DNA from: Bacillus methanolicus
Lineage (GTDB): Bacteria; Bacillota; Bacilli; Bacillales; Cytobacillaceae
DNA: 40,414 bases
NCBI RefSeq assembly: GCF_008764295.1
Contig: NZ_VTQX01000023.1
Span: 15,962 to 56,375, forward strand
Reading direction: 5' to 3'
Shown here piece by piece: positions 15,613 to 24,195 of this stretch. Numbering within the stretch: the first letter of the stretch is position 1; each line of letters starts with the position of its first letter. A program made the position numbers and the translations under genes. Below the pieces are notes generated by a model that made no database searches, had not been told where the DNA came from, and worked only from the letters and a program-made list of their open reading frames with translations.

Positions 15613-16842
15613 TTATTCTCCTTCCTTTGGATTTGAGATAGCACCGATAAACAAAATTGTACCGGACTGTTCATCCGTCATGACTATCACAAATGGCCGA
15701 TTCACCTCCATGTAGAATGGCTCGTCAGCAGTGACTTTCGCTGATTCCTCCATTGTTACTGAAGTTACCGCAGCCGCTTCCGCCCCTTCTTCATTCACGT
15801 TGAGAAATGTTTTCTGCTTTACCTCACTAATTGCCACAGAAGAAGCACCTTCGAACATGTTTGAGAAATTTGCATCATCATTAAACGCTGAGGGCATTCC
15901 AAGAGCGATTAACGCATCATTTAACAGTGTTTCATATTCTATTTGAAACTTCGGGAGGATCATCGTTCCTTCCTTTTTTTGAAAGTGAGAATTCCACTTT
16001 ATCCAATTATCATATGAGAATATTTGTTCAAGCTCTTCTAAACTGGAGCTTTCTCTCGGCAAGAATATTTTCATACTCATTTCTCCATCGCCGTAAGGAA
16101 GAGACACTGCTTGAAAATCCTCGTTCTCCATGTAGGGTAATTCTTCATTAAGAGACATTGCAGGAAGCTCATTAATAGTCTCACCATCGCTATAAAACGG
16201 ACGATTCTCTGTTTGATTCTTATTAAAACCATACTTCCATTCACCATGAAAATAAATGGCGTTAATAAGCATCGCCACTAATGACGGATTCAATTGATCC
16301 GAAACAATTTTTTCTATTTTTTTATTTGTGTTTTCCTTAACCCAATTGTTAATCTTCTTAGCTGATTTAGGCGCAGAAGGATCAATTTCTTCGATCATGG
16401 CATTATAGTAATCTTGATTATTTTGAGCAAAATCAGCTTGAAACTGATAAGCCTCATTTAGCCATATTGAATTGGCCACATTCAATTGAATTTTCTTGGA
16501 GTCCTTTTGCAGCATCGATGCCATAGATGCATTAGCCTGATTCAACTTCTCTGCATCTATTCCTTTACTATTTAAAACATTGGTCATTTCATCTTTCGTT
16601 ACACCATCTGCTCCATTAAAAACCATTGATAATGCCATAAATAAACTAATAGGTGAAATCAAAATATTTCCATCATCATTTGGTTTCACCTTAGAGAATA
16701 ATTCAAACCCTAATTGATTATTAGGTGCAACGATTTCCTGATAGTCATCTTTTCGAAAATCTGCGTTACTAGTCTCTTTCCCACAGCTTGTTGTCAATAT
16801 TAAAAGAGTAATCAAAATACTAAGCATGTTTAACTTTTTCAA
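15613..16842 (-). CDS. Serpin-family protease inhibitor, lipoprotein
   Basis: The likely start is TTG 16842, preceded by GGTGA; it gives a clean lipoprotein signal MKKLNMLSILITLLILTTSC, with the lipidated Cys in TTSCGK at residue 20. GTG codons at 16851 and 16854 are alternatives. The mature part, about 390 residues, is a full serpin domain: LISPISLFMALSMVFNGADG, IQLNVANSIWLNE, AMLINAIYFHGEWKY, AVSLPYGDGEMSMKIFLP and IGAISNP. The reactive-centre loop has the small-residue hinge NEEGAEAAAVTS that marks inhibitory serpins, followed by VTMEESAKVTADEPFYMEVNRPFV. It should sit on the outer face of the membrane and trap a serine or cysteine protease; the target is unknown. Serpins are uncommon in bacteria. 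It has no operon partners. Confidence 0.92.
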   Translation of the reverse strand: MKKLNMLSILITLLILTTSCGKETSNADFRKDDYQEIVAPNNQLGFELFSKVKPNDDGNILISPISLFMALSMVFNGADGVTKDEMTNVLNSKGIDAEKLNQANASMASMLQKDSKKIQLNVANSIWLNEAYQFQADFAQNNQDYYNAMIEEIDPSAPKSAKKINNWVKENTNKKIEKIVSDQLNPSLVAMLINAIYFHGEWKYGFNKNQTENRPFYSDGETINELPAMSLNEELPYMENEDFQAVSLPYGDGEMSMKIFLPRESSSLEELEQIFSYDNWIKWNSHFQKKEGTMILPKFQIEYETLLNDALIALGMPSAFNDDANFSNMFEGASSVAISEVKQKTFLNVNEEGAEAAAVTSVTMEESAKVTADEPFYMEVNRPFVIVMTDEQSGTILFIGAISNPKEGE

Positions 16843-17029
16843 GCTATTCACCACGCGATCTGTTTATTGCATTAGACTGTAAAAAGGAAGGATTCGTTAC
16901 GCGTTCATCTCTGTTAAATAGTACTGGTTGATGAATAGAAAACGAATTTTTAAAAGAGTATATAACTGAAGATGAATTCATGCTTAAATCCTTTACAACA
17001 AATTGATTTTAAGAAAGGAGGTGTTCCCA

Positions 17030-17179
17030 TTGGCTAACAACATAAATAAACCTCAAACGAAACAAGTGAAAGAGTTTAACAAAGAAGGATCAAAGTATCA
17101 TCAAGAACATGCAGGAAATGTGGAAGGATATGGAGAGCCGCATCCTGTGGATGGCAAAACAACTAAAAATAAAAAATAA
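17030..17179 (+). CDS. Small hydrophilic 49-residue protein
   Basis: A strong ribosome site AAAGGAGGTG (17014-17023) lies 6 nt before a TTG start. The 49 codons encode a very hydrophilic, Lys/Asn/Glu-rich peptide: KPQTKQVKEFNKEGSKYHQE, then HAGNVEGYGEPHPVDGKTTK, ending NKK. A clean terminator follows. There are no hydrophobic segments. Composition and size recall the small acid-soluble spore proteins and small stress proteins of Bacillaceae, but I do not recognise it as a named Ssp. The ribosome site, terminator and codon-like composition together make it a real gene. Confidence 0.75.
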   Translation: MANNINKPQTKQVKEFNKEGSKYHQEHAGNVEGYGEPHPVDGKTTKNKK

Positions 17180-17192
17180 TTCGTTATGGTTG

Positions 17193-17223
17193 AAGAGTGA
17201 ATGATCTCCCATTCGCTCTTTTT
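17193..17223 (+). terminator. Terminator of the 49-residue protein gene
   Basis: AAGAGTGAATG (17193-17203) pairs with CATTCGCTCTT (17210-17220), with one T-G wobble and a 6-nt loop, and runs into a T-run. Confidence 0.85.
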
Positions 17224-17389
17224 CAGCTTTTGGTGTCGCTTCATTTTATAGTCCGGCTCCATCATTTCTCTCTATCAGTGACAACCTATTGTTTAAGTAC
17301 TTTTGGCTAGTCGAGTAGCCATTGTGTATTGTCATCACGACAATTGATAAAGAACAAAAAATCGTGTGTATTACTTAAACGAAGGTGAA

Positions 17390-17478
17390 TTCCGGAAAAA
17401 TCGTGATTAATTCCGGAAAAAGCAGACGTATTTCCGGAAAAATTGCCTTAATTCCGGAATTTTACCCTACAATTCCAG
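17390..17478. repeat. Five-unit array of TTCCGGAAA at 20-21-bp period
   Basis: TTCCGG begins at 17390, 17411, 17432 and 17452, and TTCCAG at 17473. The spacings are 21, 21, 20 and 21 bp. The conserved part is wTTCCGGAAAA, itself nearly palindromic, and the filler between units varies. It lies in a 510-bp gap between the 49-residue protein gene and the VOC gene. Apart from this array and the terminator at its left end, the gap shows nothing I can support. Confidence 0.8.
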
Positions 17479-17691
17479 AAAACAGCTCAAAAGCGTGGAG
17501 CAAGCTTTGTCCTGCGAGGATGAATCAAAGGAGATTTCTTTTTTACTCAACGTCGGATAAACAATACAGCACCCGTTCTTGCAATAAAGAAAACTTGCGC
17601 CTGTAAATATCCAAGTGCCGGTACATGAAGTTTGTTAGACTCTTGTTCCAATTCATGCTAAACGAAGATGGACCCATTAAAAAATGAAGCT

Positions 17692-18075
17692 TCACGCTAA
17701 ATTCACATCTTGCTGTACACAGAATCTATTTCCCCATAAATCATGGAAGTGTAAAAACAGGTTTCCAAGTCCATCATCAATGATATCCTCCACGTATACA
17801 TGATGTACTTTCAAGTGCTCGTATAGTTTTTCAATATCAGAAGCTTGAAACGCTATGACATTGTGCTCCCTCCCGTTTTTCATAAAATTTGCATTCGTAC
17901 CTTCATCACTCGTTTCATTTAAAAATATCATCTGACCTGAAGGAAGATTTAACTGTGCCAGCCCCTCCTCCTTTGAATACCAGACCAGCTGCAAACCAAG
18001 AACCTCTTTATACCATGAAATGGACCTCTCCATATTTCTGACAGGTATTTCATTAAATAATATTTTTTCGAGCAT
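17692..18075 (-). CDS. VOC-superfamily (glyoxalase-like) protein
   Basis: From the ATG at 18075, which has GGGGAGG 7 nt upstream, the product has 127 residues. It has the two beta-alpha-beta-beta-beta repeats of the vicinal oxygen chelate fold: MLEKILFNEIPVRNMERSISWYKEVLGLQLVW in the first half, EHNVIAFQASDIEKLYEHLK and LGNLFLHFHDLWGNRFCVQQ in the second. The final D-x-x-G-N motif is typical. Metal ligands probably include the His of EHNVIAF and a Glu/His elsewhere. Members include glyoxalases, dioxygenases and antibiotic-binding proteins, so the reaction is not defined. An earlier in-frame start at 18120 lacks a ribosome site. Confidence 0.85.
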   Translation of the reverse strand: MLEKILFNEIPVRNMERSISWYKEVLGLQLVWYSKEEGLAQLNLPSGQMIFLNETSDEGTNANFMKNGREHNVIAFQASDIEKLYEHLKVHHVYVEDIIDDGLGNLFLHFHDLWGNRFCVQQDVNLA

Positions 18076-18196
18076 CGCCTTGCCTCCCCTATATAAATAA
18101 AAAATTACAGTGATGAACAAATAAATACGATAAAATTCAATAATACATATTTAGTTTAAAATTAATTTTCTCAATATTCAATCTGAAAAATATGCA

Positions 18197-18234
18197 AGAA
18201 ACCTCCTTTCCTTATAATTGGATCGGAGGTTTCT
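18197..18234 (-). terminator. Terminator of the first chemoreceptor gene
   Basis: AGAAACCTCC (18197-18206) pairs perfectly with GGAGGTTTCT (18225-18234) around an 18-nt loop. On the minus strand it lies just behind the chemoreceptor stop and is followed by TTGCATATTTTTC, a broken T-run. Confidence 0.65.
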
Positions 18235-18247
18235 AACATATTTACTT

Positions 18248-19942
18248 TTATAATTTAAATTGCTTAATTAAATCTTGAAGATTTTCAGCTAAGTAAGCTA
18301 AGGAATGGGCTGATGATGCAATTTCCTCCATCGCTGCAAGCTGTTCTTCCGTCGCTGCTGTCACTGATTGTGTACTTGAAGCAGCCTCTTGTGAAACCCC
18401 TTGTACTTCCACAATCGATGTATAGACATGATCTGTTCCTGTTAGGAGCTCTTTAATTAGTTCCGATACTTGATTGATTTGCGGAACAACACCGTTAATA
18501 GCTGTCTCGATTTGCGTGAATGTCTTGCCAGCTTCTCCTACAACGGCAATCCCTTCTTTAACTTCAACAGTAGTATTATTAACCGTATCCATTGTTTCTT
18601 CAGTATCTCTTTGAATTTGTGCAACCAACATAGAAATTTGTTCTGCAGAGTTTGCAGATTCCTCTGCGAGCTTTCTTACCTCGTCAGCAACAACCGCAAA
18701 CCCTTTTCCATGTTCACCAGCTCTTGCAGCCTCAATCGCGGCATTTAATGCTAGTAAATTTGTTTGTGCTGCGATATTAGTAATAACCTCTATAATATTG
18801 CCAATCTCTTTTGAACGTGCAGATAATACATTAAAAGACTCAACAAGTGAAGTCACCTTATTATCAATGAAATTCATCTGTTCATTTACTTCGGTAATTA
18901 CTTTTCTTCCATCTCCAGACATTTGCGCAGCTTGATGGACTGTTTTAGATACTTCTTGTGTATTTTCATAAATTTGCTGAGTGCTATTATTTATTTGATT
19001 GATAACGCCTGTACTTTCTTCAATGTGTTTAACCTGATCCTCAGCTCCTACAGCTAGCTCTTGAATCGTTTCTGAAATATGCTCACTTGATCTTGTACTT
19101 TGCTCAGCGCTTGCACTCAATTCTTCGGAAGATGCGGCAACCTGTTCAGAAGTTTCTCCCACAGTGCGAATAACCTTATTCACACCTGCAATCATGTTAT
19201 TAAAGGATTGATTCAACATGCCAATCTCATCTTTTGAATCATAACGACCGACCACGGTAAAATCACCCTTTTCAGCTAGTCCTAATAATTCTTGTATGTT
19301 CTTGATCGGCCTTGTAATTAATCCAGCAATTAACACACCACCAATAGCAGTAATCAATATAGAAATAATGATTACGATAATTACTGTTACTGTAGCTTGA
19401 TCCGCATTGGACACTGCTTGTTCGTAGGTTGCTTTTGCATTAGACGAATTTAAAGTTATAACTTCATCTATAAGTTCATTCAATTCTACTCTTTTATTTT
19501 CAATTTCTTGTTGAAACAACTGATACGCCTGCTCATTTTTATTTTCCATCGCTAAACTTTTTACATATTCTCTCGCAATATTCAGATCTGCATTAAGCGT
19601 AACTAACTCATCAAAATGCGACCTTATTTCAGGTATTAGTTGCATGGAAGATAATTCGTCTACTACTATTTGCGAATTTTTGATCGATGCATCAATGTTT
19701 TCGTTTAAATATTGATTTCGTGCAGTATCCTCCGTTATTAACAGCTCTAATAAATAGGTGTTGATTGCTCTGTTATTGACATTGATTCCGCTAAACAACT
19801 CACTCGGAACCAACTGCTGCTCATAAATTTCAACCGAACTTTTGGCAGTATCAGCTAATCTACTAATGCTAACATAAGAAATAACAAGGACGGAAATAGC
19901 AAAAAATAAAATAAGACAAAGTAATTTGTGTAATACTTTCAT
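18248..19942 (-). CDS. Methyl-accepting chemotaxis protein
   Basis: The 564-residue chemoreceptor has TM1 (about 7-27), an extracellular four-helix-bundle type sensor domain (28-185), TM2 (about 187-210), a HAMP linker (211-263, [13 protein letters not shown]) and a long cytoplasmic coiled coil. The conserved CheA/CheW-contacting tip is [36 protein letters not shown]. No CheR-tethering pentapeptide ends the protein. It would signal ligand binding to the flagellar kinase CheA. The start is odd: ATG 19942 has no good ribosome site, whereas an ATG at 19959 in another frame has GGGAGA upstream and stops across the chemoreceptor start. Ligand unknown. Confidence 0.9.
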   Translation of the reverse strand: MKVLHKLLCLILFFAISVLVISYVSISRLADTAKSSVEIYEQQLVPSELFSGINVNNRAINTYLLELLITEDTARNQYLNENIDASIKNSQIVVDELSSMQLIPEIRSHFDELVTLNADLNIAREYVKSLAMENKNEQAYQLFQQEIENKRVELNELIDEVITLNSSNAKATYEQAVSNADQATVTVIIVIIISILITAIGGVLIAGLITRPIKNIQELLGLAEKGDFTVVGRYDSKDEIGMLNQSFNNMIAGVNKVIRTVGETSEQVAASSEELSASAEQSTRSSEHISETIQELAVGAEDQVKHIEESTGVINQINNSTQQIYENTQEVSKTVHQAAQMSGDGRKVITEVNEQMNFIDNKVTSLVESFNVLSARSKEIGNIIEVITNIAAQTNLLALNAAIEAARAGEHGKGFAVVADEVRKLAEESANSAEQISMLVAQIQRDTEETMDTVNNTTVEVKEGIAVVGEAGKTFTQIETAINGVVPQINQVSELIKELLTGTDHVYTSIVEVQGVSQEAASSTQSVTAATEEQLAAMEEIASSAHSLAYLAENLQDLIKQFKL

Positions 19943-19959
19943 ATTTTTAAAAATTTCAT
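19942..19959 (-). other. Six-codon leader frame overlapping the chemoreceptor start
   Basis: The GGGAGA ribosome site at about 19967-19972 serves an ATG at 19959 that reads MKFLKI and then TGA, the stop overlapping the ATG at 19942 as ATGA. Either this is a coupling leader peptide, or one base is missing from the TTTTTAAAAA tract. With one base restored the receptor would begin [14 protein letters not shown], a natural chemoreceptor N-terminus. Confidence 0.45.
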
Positions 19960-19972
19960 CGCTGTTCTCCCT

Positions 19973-20464
19973 ACAAATAATTTAATTTTGAATGCATTAA
20001 TGACCCATTCCTATTGATAAATAGAATGGGCCATTTTATTAAAAATCTTTTCCATTTTTATTACTTTTTTTCGCTATCTTTCCCTTTCGCCCAATCCTAA
20101 AAAAAACGTAAATACTAGAGCGAAATACCTATCGATTCTCCCCTTTCATACAAATCTTGTCTACAATTTTTTTGATGTGTAAGCAAATATTATCACAGTT
20201 AAAATGAGTTTAATAGTTTTATTTTTTTCTAATTAGAAAATTATTTCGATTCAGTTTCACAATGAACAAATACCCATTAAAAACACAAAGGGGCATGCTA
20301 CAATTTAAGCTGTAGAAAACAGATTCTATCAGCATAATGGTAAATTTCCACTCTGTTAATTGCAGGGAAAATCGTCATAAAAACAATCCTATCTTTGTTG
20401 CGAAGGAATCCTCCGATTGGAAACCTTCTTACTTGTGTACTTATTACGATAGAATTTATTCTAT
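19973..20464. other. Intergenic stretch upstream of the chemoreceptor
   Basis: About 490 bp of A/T-rich DNA without a convincing open frame. It holds one clear hairpin: AATGACCCATTC (19999-20010) pairs with GAATGGGCCATT (20024-20035), one mismatch, with TTTTATT on the plus-strand side. I find no good sigma-A or sigma-D promoter and no clear terminator for the upstream esterase gene. Confidence 0.4.
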
Positions 20465-21712
20465 TTATTGGAGTGTTTCATGAAAAAACTCTAACGTCAT
20501 CTTATTAATCTTTTTATGTTGCATTCTCCCTGTCATCCCTACCCAAGACGTAATAGGTGATAGTAACGGAAAGTCACTAAAATCTAAATGCAGGGCTCCC
20601 TCCAGTGAAATAACATTTTCTTTTCCGCTGATCTTTTCAACTTTCTGATAGTAGTCTTCCAAATACTCTTTATCATCGATATAATTTGCCACTCGTTCTG
20701 TATCACTCATAAGCGTTAAAAAAGGCTGTTCTACTCCCAATTCATCCGCTTTCCCATATGGAAATCCATCCATATTGATTCCTGAACGAAACCGATCATC
20801 AACCGCTAATGTGTGACTTGCGGTTGCTCCACCAAATGAATGTCCAAAATATCCTACTTTCCTCAAATCTATCTGACCTATAAACTGCTCTTGTTGAAGA
20901 TCAATATCGCCTTCTGCAACTTGTTCCAGCCAATTCAACACACTTCTTGCGTCCTCACTCCATTCAAAAATATACGGATCCATGATCTCTCCACTCTCGC
21001 TAAACTCTATATTTGCCAATCCCGGTTTTGTACCATCAGGAAAAACGGTTCCAGGTGAGTAATAGGTATGATCAATTCCGACTACTATATAGCCATGACT
21101 TGCAAGCTCAATAACTTGAAATTGATTTTGGCTTCTGTTACTTCCTAGTCCATGCGAAAAAAAGATAAGTGGATATGGTTGGTCTCGGTCTAAGAGGTCT
21201 GCTTCTTTATATGCTGGAGTTTTTTGCTTTGCAAATGATTGTAATAAAAATCCCGGTATGCCATTACTTTCAGCAAATTCTTTCATAAATAATGAAGGAT
21301 GCTCATGGTAAGGTGCTTTACTTGTATTATTTACATCTTCAGTTGGGTACCATAGCTGGACCATGATCCTACGTGATTGTTCGATATTAGACCACCGTTC
21401 ATCTCGTGTATGATCCACTACTTCGTAGGAATGTGTGCCCACTTTATAAGCTCCACTTGGTTCAGCAATGGTATACCATGGAAATAAGTATCCTGGTAAC
21501 ACGAGAGCAAATACTAGCAATAATGCTGTCAGTATGACCTTTCTTAAATTGCGGACCTTGTGGTGTATCTTCGTAAGCAAGATGGTAAAAGCGATAGTAA
21601 ATAGATACAAAGGTATCATCGGCCAACGCCAGCCGGATATCCATATTTGTAAGATGATCATCATCCATTGCAAAATAAGTAATATTTTCAAAACGTTCTG
21701 ATTTTTAATCAC
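20465..21712 (-). CDS. PAF-acetylhydrolase-like alpha/beta hydrolase, membrane-anchored
   Basis: The 415-residue frame has two or three N-terminal membrane segments (about 7-25, 28-48, 58-78) and then an alpha/beta-hydrolase domain. The oxyanion region is LIFFSHGLGSNRSQ. The nucleophile Ser lies in GYFGHSFGGATA, an acidic residue is in NMDGFPYG, and the catalytic His is probably in GALHLDFSDFP. This matches the platelet-activating-factor acetylhydrolase/isoform II family, lipases and esterases that cleave short acyl esters. The GTG at 21712 has no ribosome site. A 20-codon frame with a good site (21705-21767) supplies what looks like the missing first membrane helix, so a frameshift near the start is likely. 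Natural substrate unknown. Confidence 0.85.
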   Translation of the reverse strand: MIKNQNVLKILLILQWMMIILQIWISGWRWPMIPLYLFTIAFTILLTKIHHKVRNLRKVILTALLLVFALVLPGYLFPWYTIAEPSGAYKVGTHSYEVVDHTRDERWSNIEQSRRIMVQLWYPTEDVNNTSKAPYHEHPSLFMKEFAESNGIPGFLLQSFAKQKTPAYKEADLLDRDQPYPLIFFSHGLGSNRSQNQFQVIELASHGYIVVGIDHTYYSPGTVFPDGTKPGLANIEFSESGEIMDPYIFEWSEDARSVLNWLEQVAEGDIDLQQEQFIGQIDLRKVGYFGHSFGGATASHTLAVDDRFRSGINMDGFPYGKADELGVEQPFLTLMSDTERVANYIDDKEYLEDYYQKVEKISGKENVISLEGALHLDFSDFPLLSPITSWVGMTGRMQHKKINKMTLEFFHETLQ

Positions 21713-21767
21713 CCAAAAACATAGTTGTCACCATAATGACGGAAAATAATAATTCCAATAAAGTCAA
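21705..21767 (-). CDS. Short membrane-helix frame overlapping the hydrolase start
   Basis: A TTG at 21765-21767 with GAGGTG at 21773-21778 begins MTLLELLFSVIMVTTMFLGD and stops at TAA 21705-21707, overlapping the hydrolase GTG (21710-21712). The peptide is the kind of hydrophobic N-terminus that PAF-acetylhydrolase-like membrane proteins of Bacillaceae usually have. Removing one G from the GGG at about 21711-21714 would fuse the frames (MFLVIKNQNVLK). I read it as the detached N-terminus of the hydrolase rather than a separate gene, but a coupled leader peptide is possible. Confidence 0.45.
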   Translation of the reverse strand: MTLLELLFSVIMVTTMFLGD

Positions 21768-22058
21768 GAAAACACCTCAATTCTAGTTTTCGTATTTATT
21801 CTTATAATTAAGATAACAATATTGTTAATAATTCGGAAAGCTATATTTTTATTAAATTAGATCAAACGTTTGTTTAGAATATAAGATGTTATTAATTTTA
21901 TTAGATTTTTATAACTTTTTAGGATAGCCAACTTCACTCTATCAGCACTTTGCCTAAAAAGCTCTCCTTATTTTTGTGCAAGATGCCATTGTCCATATGT
22001 AAAGCTAACGCTAGACTATTATTGTAAGCCTTTTCAAAACAAAAGGGAGGTCATAAGG
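21768..22058. other. Divergent intergenic region upstream of msmX
   Basis: About 290 bp lies between the hydrolase gene and msmX. It contains a 10-bp palindrome CAAACGTTTG (21863-21872), possibly an operator, and the msmX promoter. Nothing else is supported. Confidence 0.4.
21989..22017 (+). promoter_or_regulatory. Candidate sigma-A promoter of msmX
   Basis: TTGTCC (21989-21994) and TAGACT (22012-22017) are 17 bp apart, 41 nt before the start codon. The -10 box matches consensus at 4 of 6 places. Confidence 0.5.
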
Positions 22059-23156
22059 ATGGCTCAATTAAAATTAGATCATGTTTATAAAATATACGAC
22101 AATAAAGTTACTGCGGTGGAGGACTTCAATTTACAGATTGAAGATAAAGAATTCATCGTATTTGTTGGCCCGTCTGGATGTGGAAAATCGACAACATTAC
22201 GAATGATTGCAGGACTTGAGGAAATTTCTAAAGGCGATCTTTACATCGACGAGAAACGGGTTAACGACGTACCACCAAAGGACAGAGATATTGCGATGGT
22301 ATTCCAAAACTATGCCCTCTACCCGCATATGACCGTGTACGATAATATGGCTTTTGGATTAAAGCTGAGAAAGTTTTCTAAGAAGGAAATTGATGAGCGG
22401 GTCAAGGAAGCGGCGAAAATATTAGGATTAGAATCTTACTTAACTCGTAAACCAAAGGCTCTCTCTGGTGGTCAACGTCAGCGTGTAGCACTTGGTCGTG
22501 CCATTGTTCGTGATGCGAAGGTCTTCTTAATGGATGAACCTTTGTCCAATCTTGATGCCAAACTTCGTGTGCAAATGCGTGCAGAAATCGTTAAACTTCA
22601 TCGCCGATTAGAAACAACAACGATCTATGTTACCCACGATCAAACCGAAGCGATGACGATGGCAAGCCGCCTAGTTGTTATGAAGGATGGCATAATTCAG
22701 CAGGTTGGAGCTCCGAAAGAAGTATACGAGAACCCTGAAAATATCTTTGTAGGCGGTTTTATCGGTTCTCCTTCCATGAACTTTTTCAATGGAAAAATTG
22801 AAGAAGGCAAATTTGTAACTGGCAGTACAGCAATAGATATTCCTGAAGGGAAAATGAAAATGTTGCGCAGTCAAGGATATGTCGGGAAAGAAGTCATCCT
22901 GGGAATCAGACCAGAGGATATTCATGATGAGCAGTTATTTATTGAGGCCTCGCAAGGATCTAAACTTCAAGTAAAAGTTGATGTGGCCGAGCTTACAGGT
23001 GCTGAAACGATGATCTATTCTTCTCTGGAGGATCAGGACTTTGTTGCCCGCATCGATTCGCGTAGCCAGATTGCTCCAGGTGAAACCATCGATATCGCAT
23101 TTGATATGAATAAAGTACATTTCTTTGACAAGGAAACAGAAATGAGAATTCGCTAG
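22059..23156 (+). CDS. msmX: Sugar ABC-importer ATPase (MsmX/UgpC type)
   Basis: The 365-residue ATPase belongs to the carbohydrate-uptake CUT1 group. It shows Walker A GPSGCGKST (about 37-45), Q-loop FQNYALYPHMTVYDN, signature LSGGQRQRVALGRAIV, Walker B VFLMDEPLSNLD and switch His in YVTHDQTEAM. The C-terminal regulatory domain contains GFIGSPSMNFFNG, LGIRPEDI and a TOBE-like end. AGGGAGG lies 8 nt before the ATG. No permease or binding-protein gene adjoins it. That fits the MsmX role of a shared ATPase energising several oligosaccharide importers encoded elsewhere, and contrasts with the PTS route used in the 31-40 kb region. A strong terminator follows about 165 bp downstream. Confidence 0.93.
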   Translation: MAQLKLDHVYKIYDNKVTAVEDFNLQIEDKEFIVFVGPSGCGKSTTLRMIAGLEEISKGDLYIDEKRVNDVPPKDRDIAMVFQNYALYPHMTVYDNMAFGLKLRKFSKKEIDERVKEAAKILGLESYLTRKPKALSGGQRQRVALGRAIVRDAKVFLMDEPLSNLDAKLRVQMRAEIVKLHRRLETTTIYVTHDQTEAMTMASRLVVMKDGIIQQVGAPKEVYENPENIFVGGFIGSPSMNFFNGKIEEGKFVTGSTAIDIPEGKMKMLRSQGYVGKEVILGIRPEDIHDEQLFIEASQGSKLQVKVDVAELTGAETMIYSSLEDQDFVARIDSRSQIAPGETIDIAFDMNKVHFFDKETEMRIR

Positions 23157-23322
23157 CATACCAAAAGCAAGCAGAGCGTAGGCAAAGTCAACAATAACAG
23201 ATAGCCGTTTCCTTTGAGACGGAATGAAAACATGTATCTTTCGAGAAACAGAGTTCCTATAATCGGTAATGAGCGCCGGGTAAGGCGAAGCAATAAGAAA
23301 GTCAAGTGTTTGTAGACAGTCT

Positions 23323-23360
23323 AAAAGGAGAACCTTTTCACATGAAAAGGTTCTCCTTTT
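23323..23360. terminator. Bidirectional terminator between msmX and ecfT
   Basis: A perfect 18-bp inverted repeat: AAAAGGAGAACCTTTTCA (23323-23340) and its complement (23343-23360), with a 2-nt centre. Both ends are A/T runs, so it can end transcription from either side. Confidence 0.9.
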
Positions 23361-23364
23361 ATCG

Positions 23365-24195
23365 TTATTGAAATGGATTGTAAAAACGATTCCCATCATG
23401 AAATGTAATGATAAGACTCGCAACTAAAATCAGAATAAAGCACGTTATGACAAAATAATCACTCTTTTGAAAAGGTCGGGAGCTGTACCACGTTCTTTTT
23501 TTGTTTTTCCCAAAACCGCGAAGTTCCATCGCATTGCTAATGGTTTCAATTTTATCTAAGCTAGATAAAATGAGCGGAATAATGATAGAGGCGGCATTCT
23601 TCACACGCTTTGGCAGCTTTTCCTTATTCGACATATCCAGTCCTCGGGCCTGTTGGGCCAGAGCGATATTACGAAAATCTCTTTGCACATCTGGAATATA
23701 ACGAAGTGCCAAAGAAACTGCATAAGATATTCGATAGCTAATTCCAATCTTATTTAATGAAGCAGCAAATTCACTTGGATGTGTCGTTACAATAAAGAGT
23801 AATGCCACAGGGGCAACTGTAAAGTATTTTAAGGTAATATTAAATTGATAAAAAATCTGTTCCAGCGTTACATTGTATCTCCCTGCTATTTCAAACAAAA
23901 CATGGCTTGTACCATAAATCTTGACTCCTTCTTGAGGAGAAAACCCATAAATCGCCACATTATTCAGCAGCAAAAAAATGAAAATAAAAATGAGAACAAA
24001 GGAAACCTCCTTAATCTCTATCTTTGAAACAATGAAAATCCAAATGCTCATGAGAAACAAAAAAATAAGGATGCGGGTATCATAAGTAAGCATTGCCGCC
24101 GTAGACCAGAGGATAAAGCATAGGAGCTTTGTAACACCAGTTAAGCGATGCACCGCCGTATTTCTTTCAATATATGAGAGCATTTCTACTGCCAT
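23365..24195 (-). CDS. ecfT: ECF transporter transmembrane subunit EcfT
   Basis: The 276-residue membrane protein has five or so helices (about 25-60, 65-85, 120-140, 190-215 and 245-265). It carries the two cytoplasmic coupling-helix signatures of EcfT, AQQARGLDM and AMELRGFGKNKK, each with the ARG-type triplet that docks into the ATPases. It couples ATP hydrolysis to the tilting S component. The start overlaps the end of the ATPase gene by 10 nt, so expression is coupled. It is the last gene of the SAM-hydrolase/ECF cluster and meets msmX at a shared terminator. Confidence 0.9.
   Translation of the reverse strand: MAVEMLSYIERNTAVHRLTGVTKLLCFILWSTAAMLTYDTRILIFLFLMSIWIFIVSKIEIKEVSFVLIFIFIFLLLNNVAIYGFSPQEGVKIYGTSHVLFEIAGRYNVTLEQIFYQFNITLKYFTVAPVALLFIVTTHPSEFAASLNKIGISYRISYAVSLALRYIPDVQRDFRNIALAQQARGLDMSNKEKLPKRVKNAASIIIPLILSSLDKIETISNAMELRGFGKNKKRTWYSSRPFQKSDYFVITCFILILVASLIITFHDGNRFYNPFQ

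Noticed and set aside
17385..17606. Open frame of 73 codons with a 7-residue period over the TTCCGG array
   Set aside because: The period follows from the 21-bp DNA repeat; there is no proper ribosome site, and the later part is not protein-like.
19943..20200. Sigma-D promoter for the chemoreceptor
   Set aside because: A TCGATAGG sequence resembles the -10 element, but no TAAA lies at the required distance.
21863..21872. Palindrome CAAACGTTTG as a cre or LacI-type operator
   Set aside because: Too short and without the flanking cre bases; recorded only as a palindrome.
22023..22036. cre-like TGTAAGCCTTTTCA before msmX
   Set aside because: Matches 13 of 14 places, but the essential central CG is CC, so CcpA binding is doubtful.
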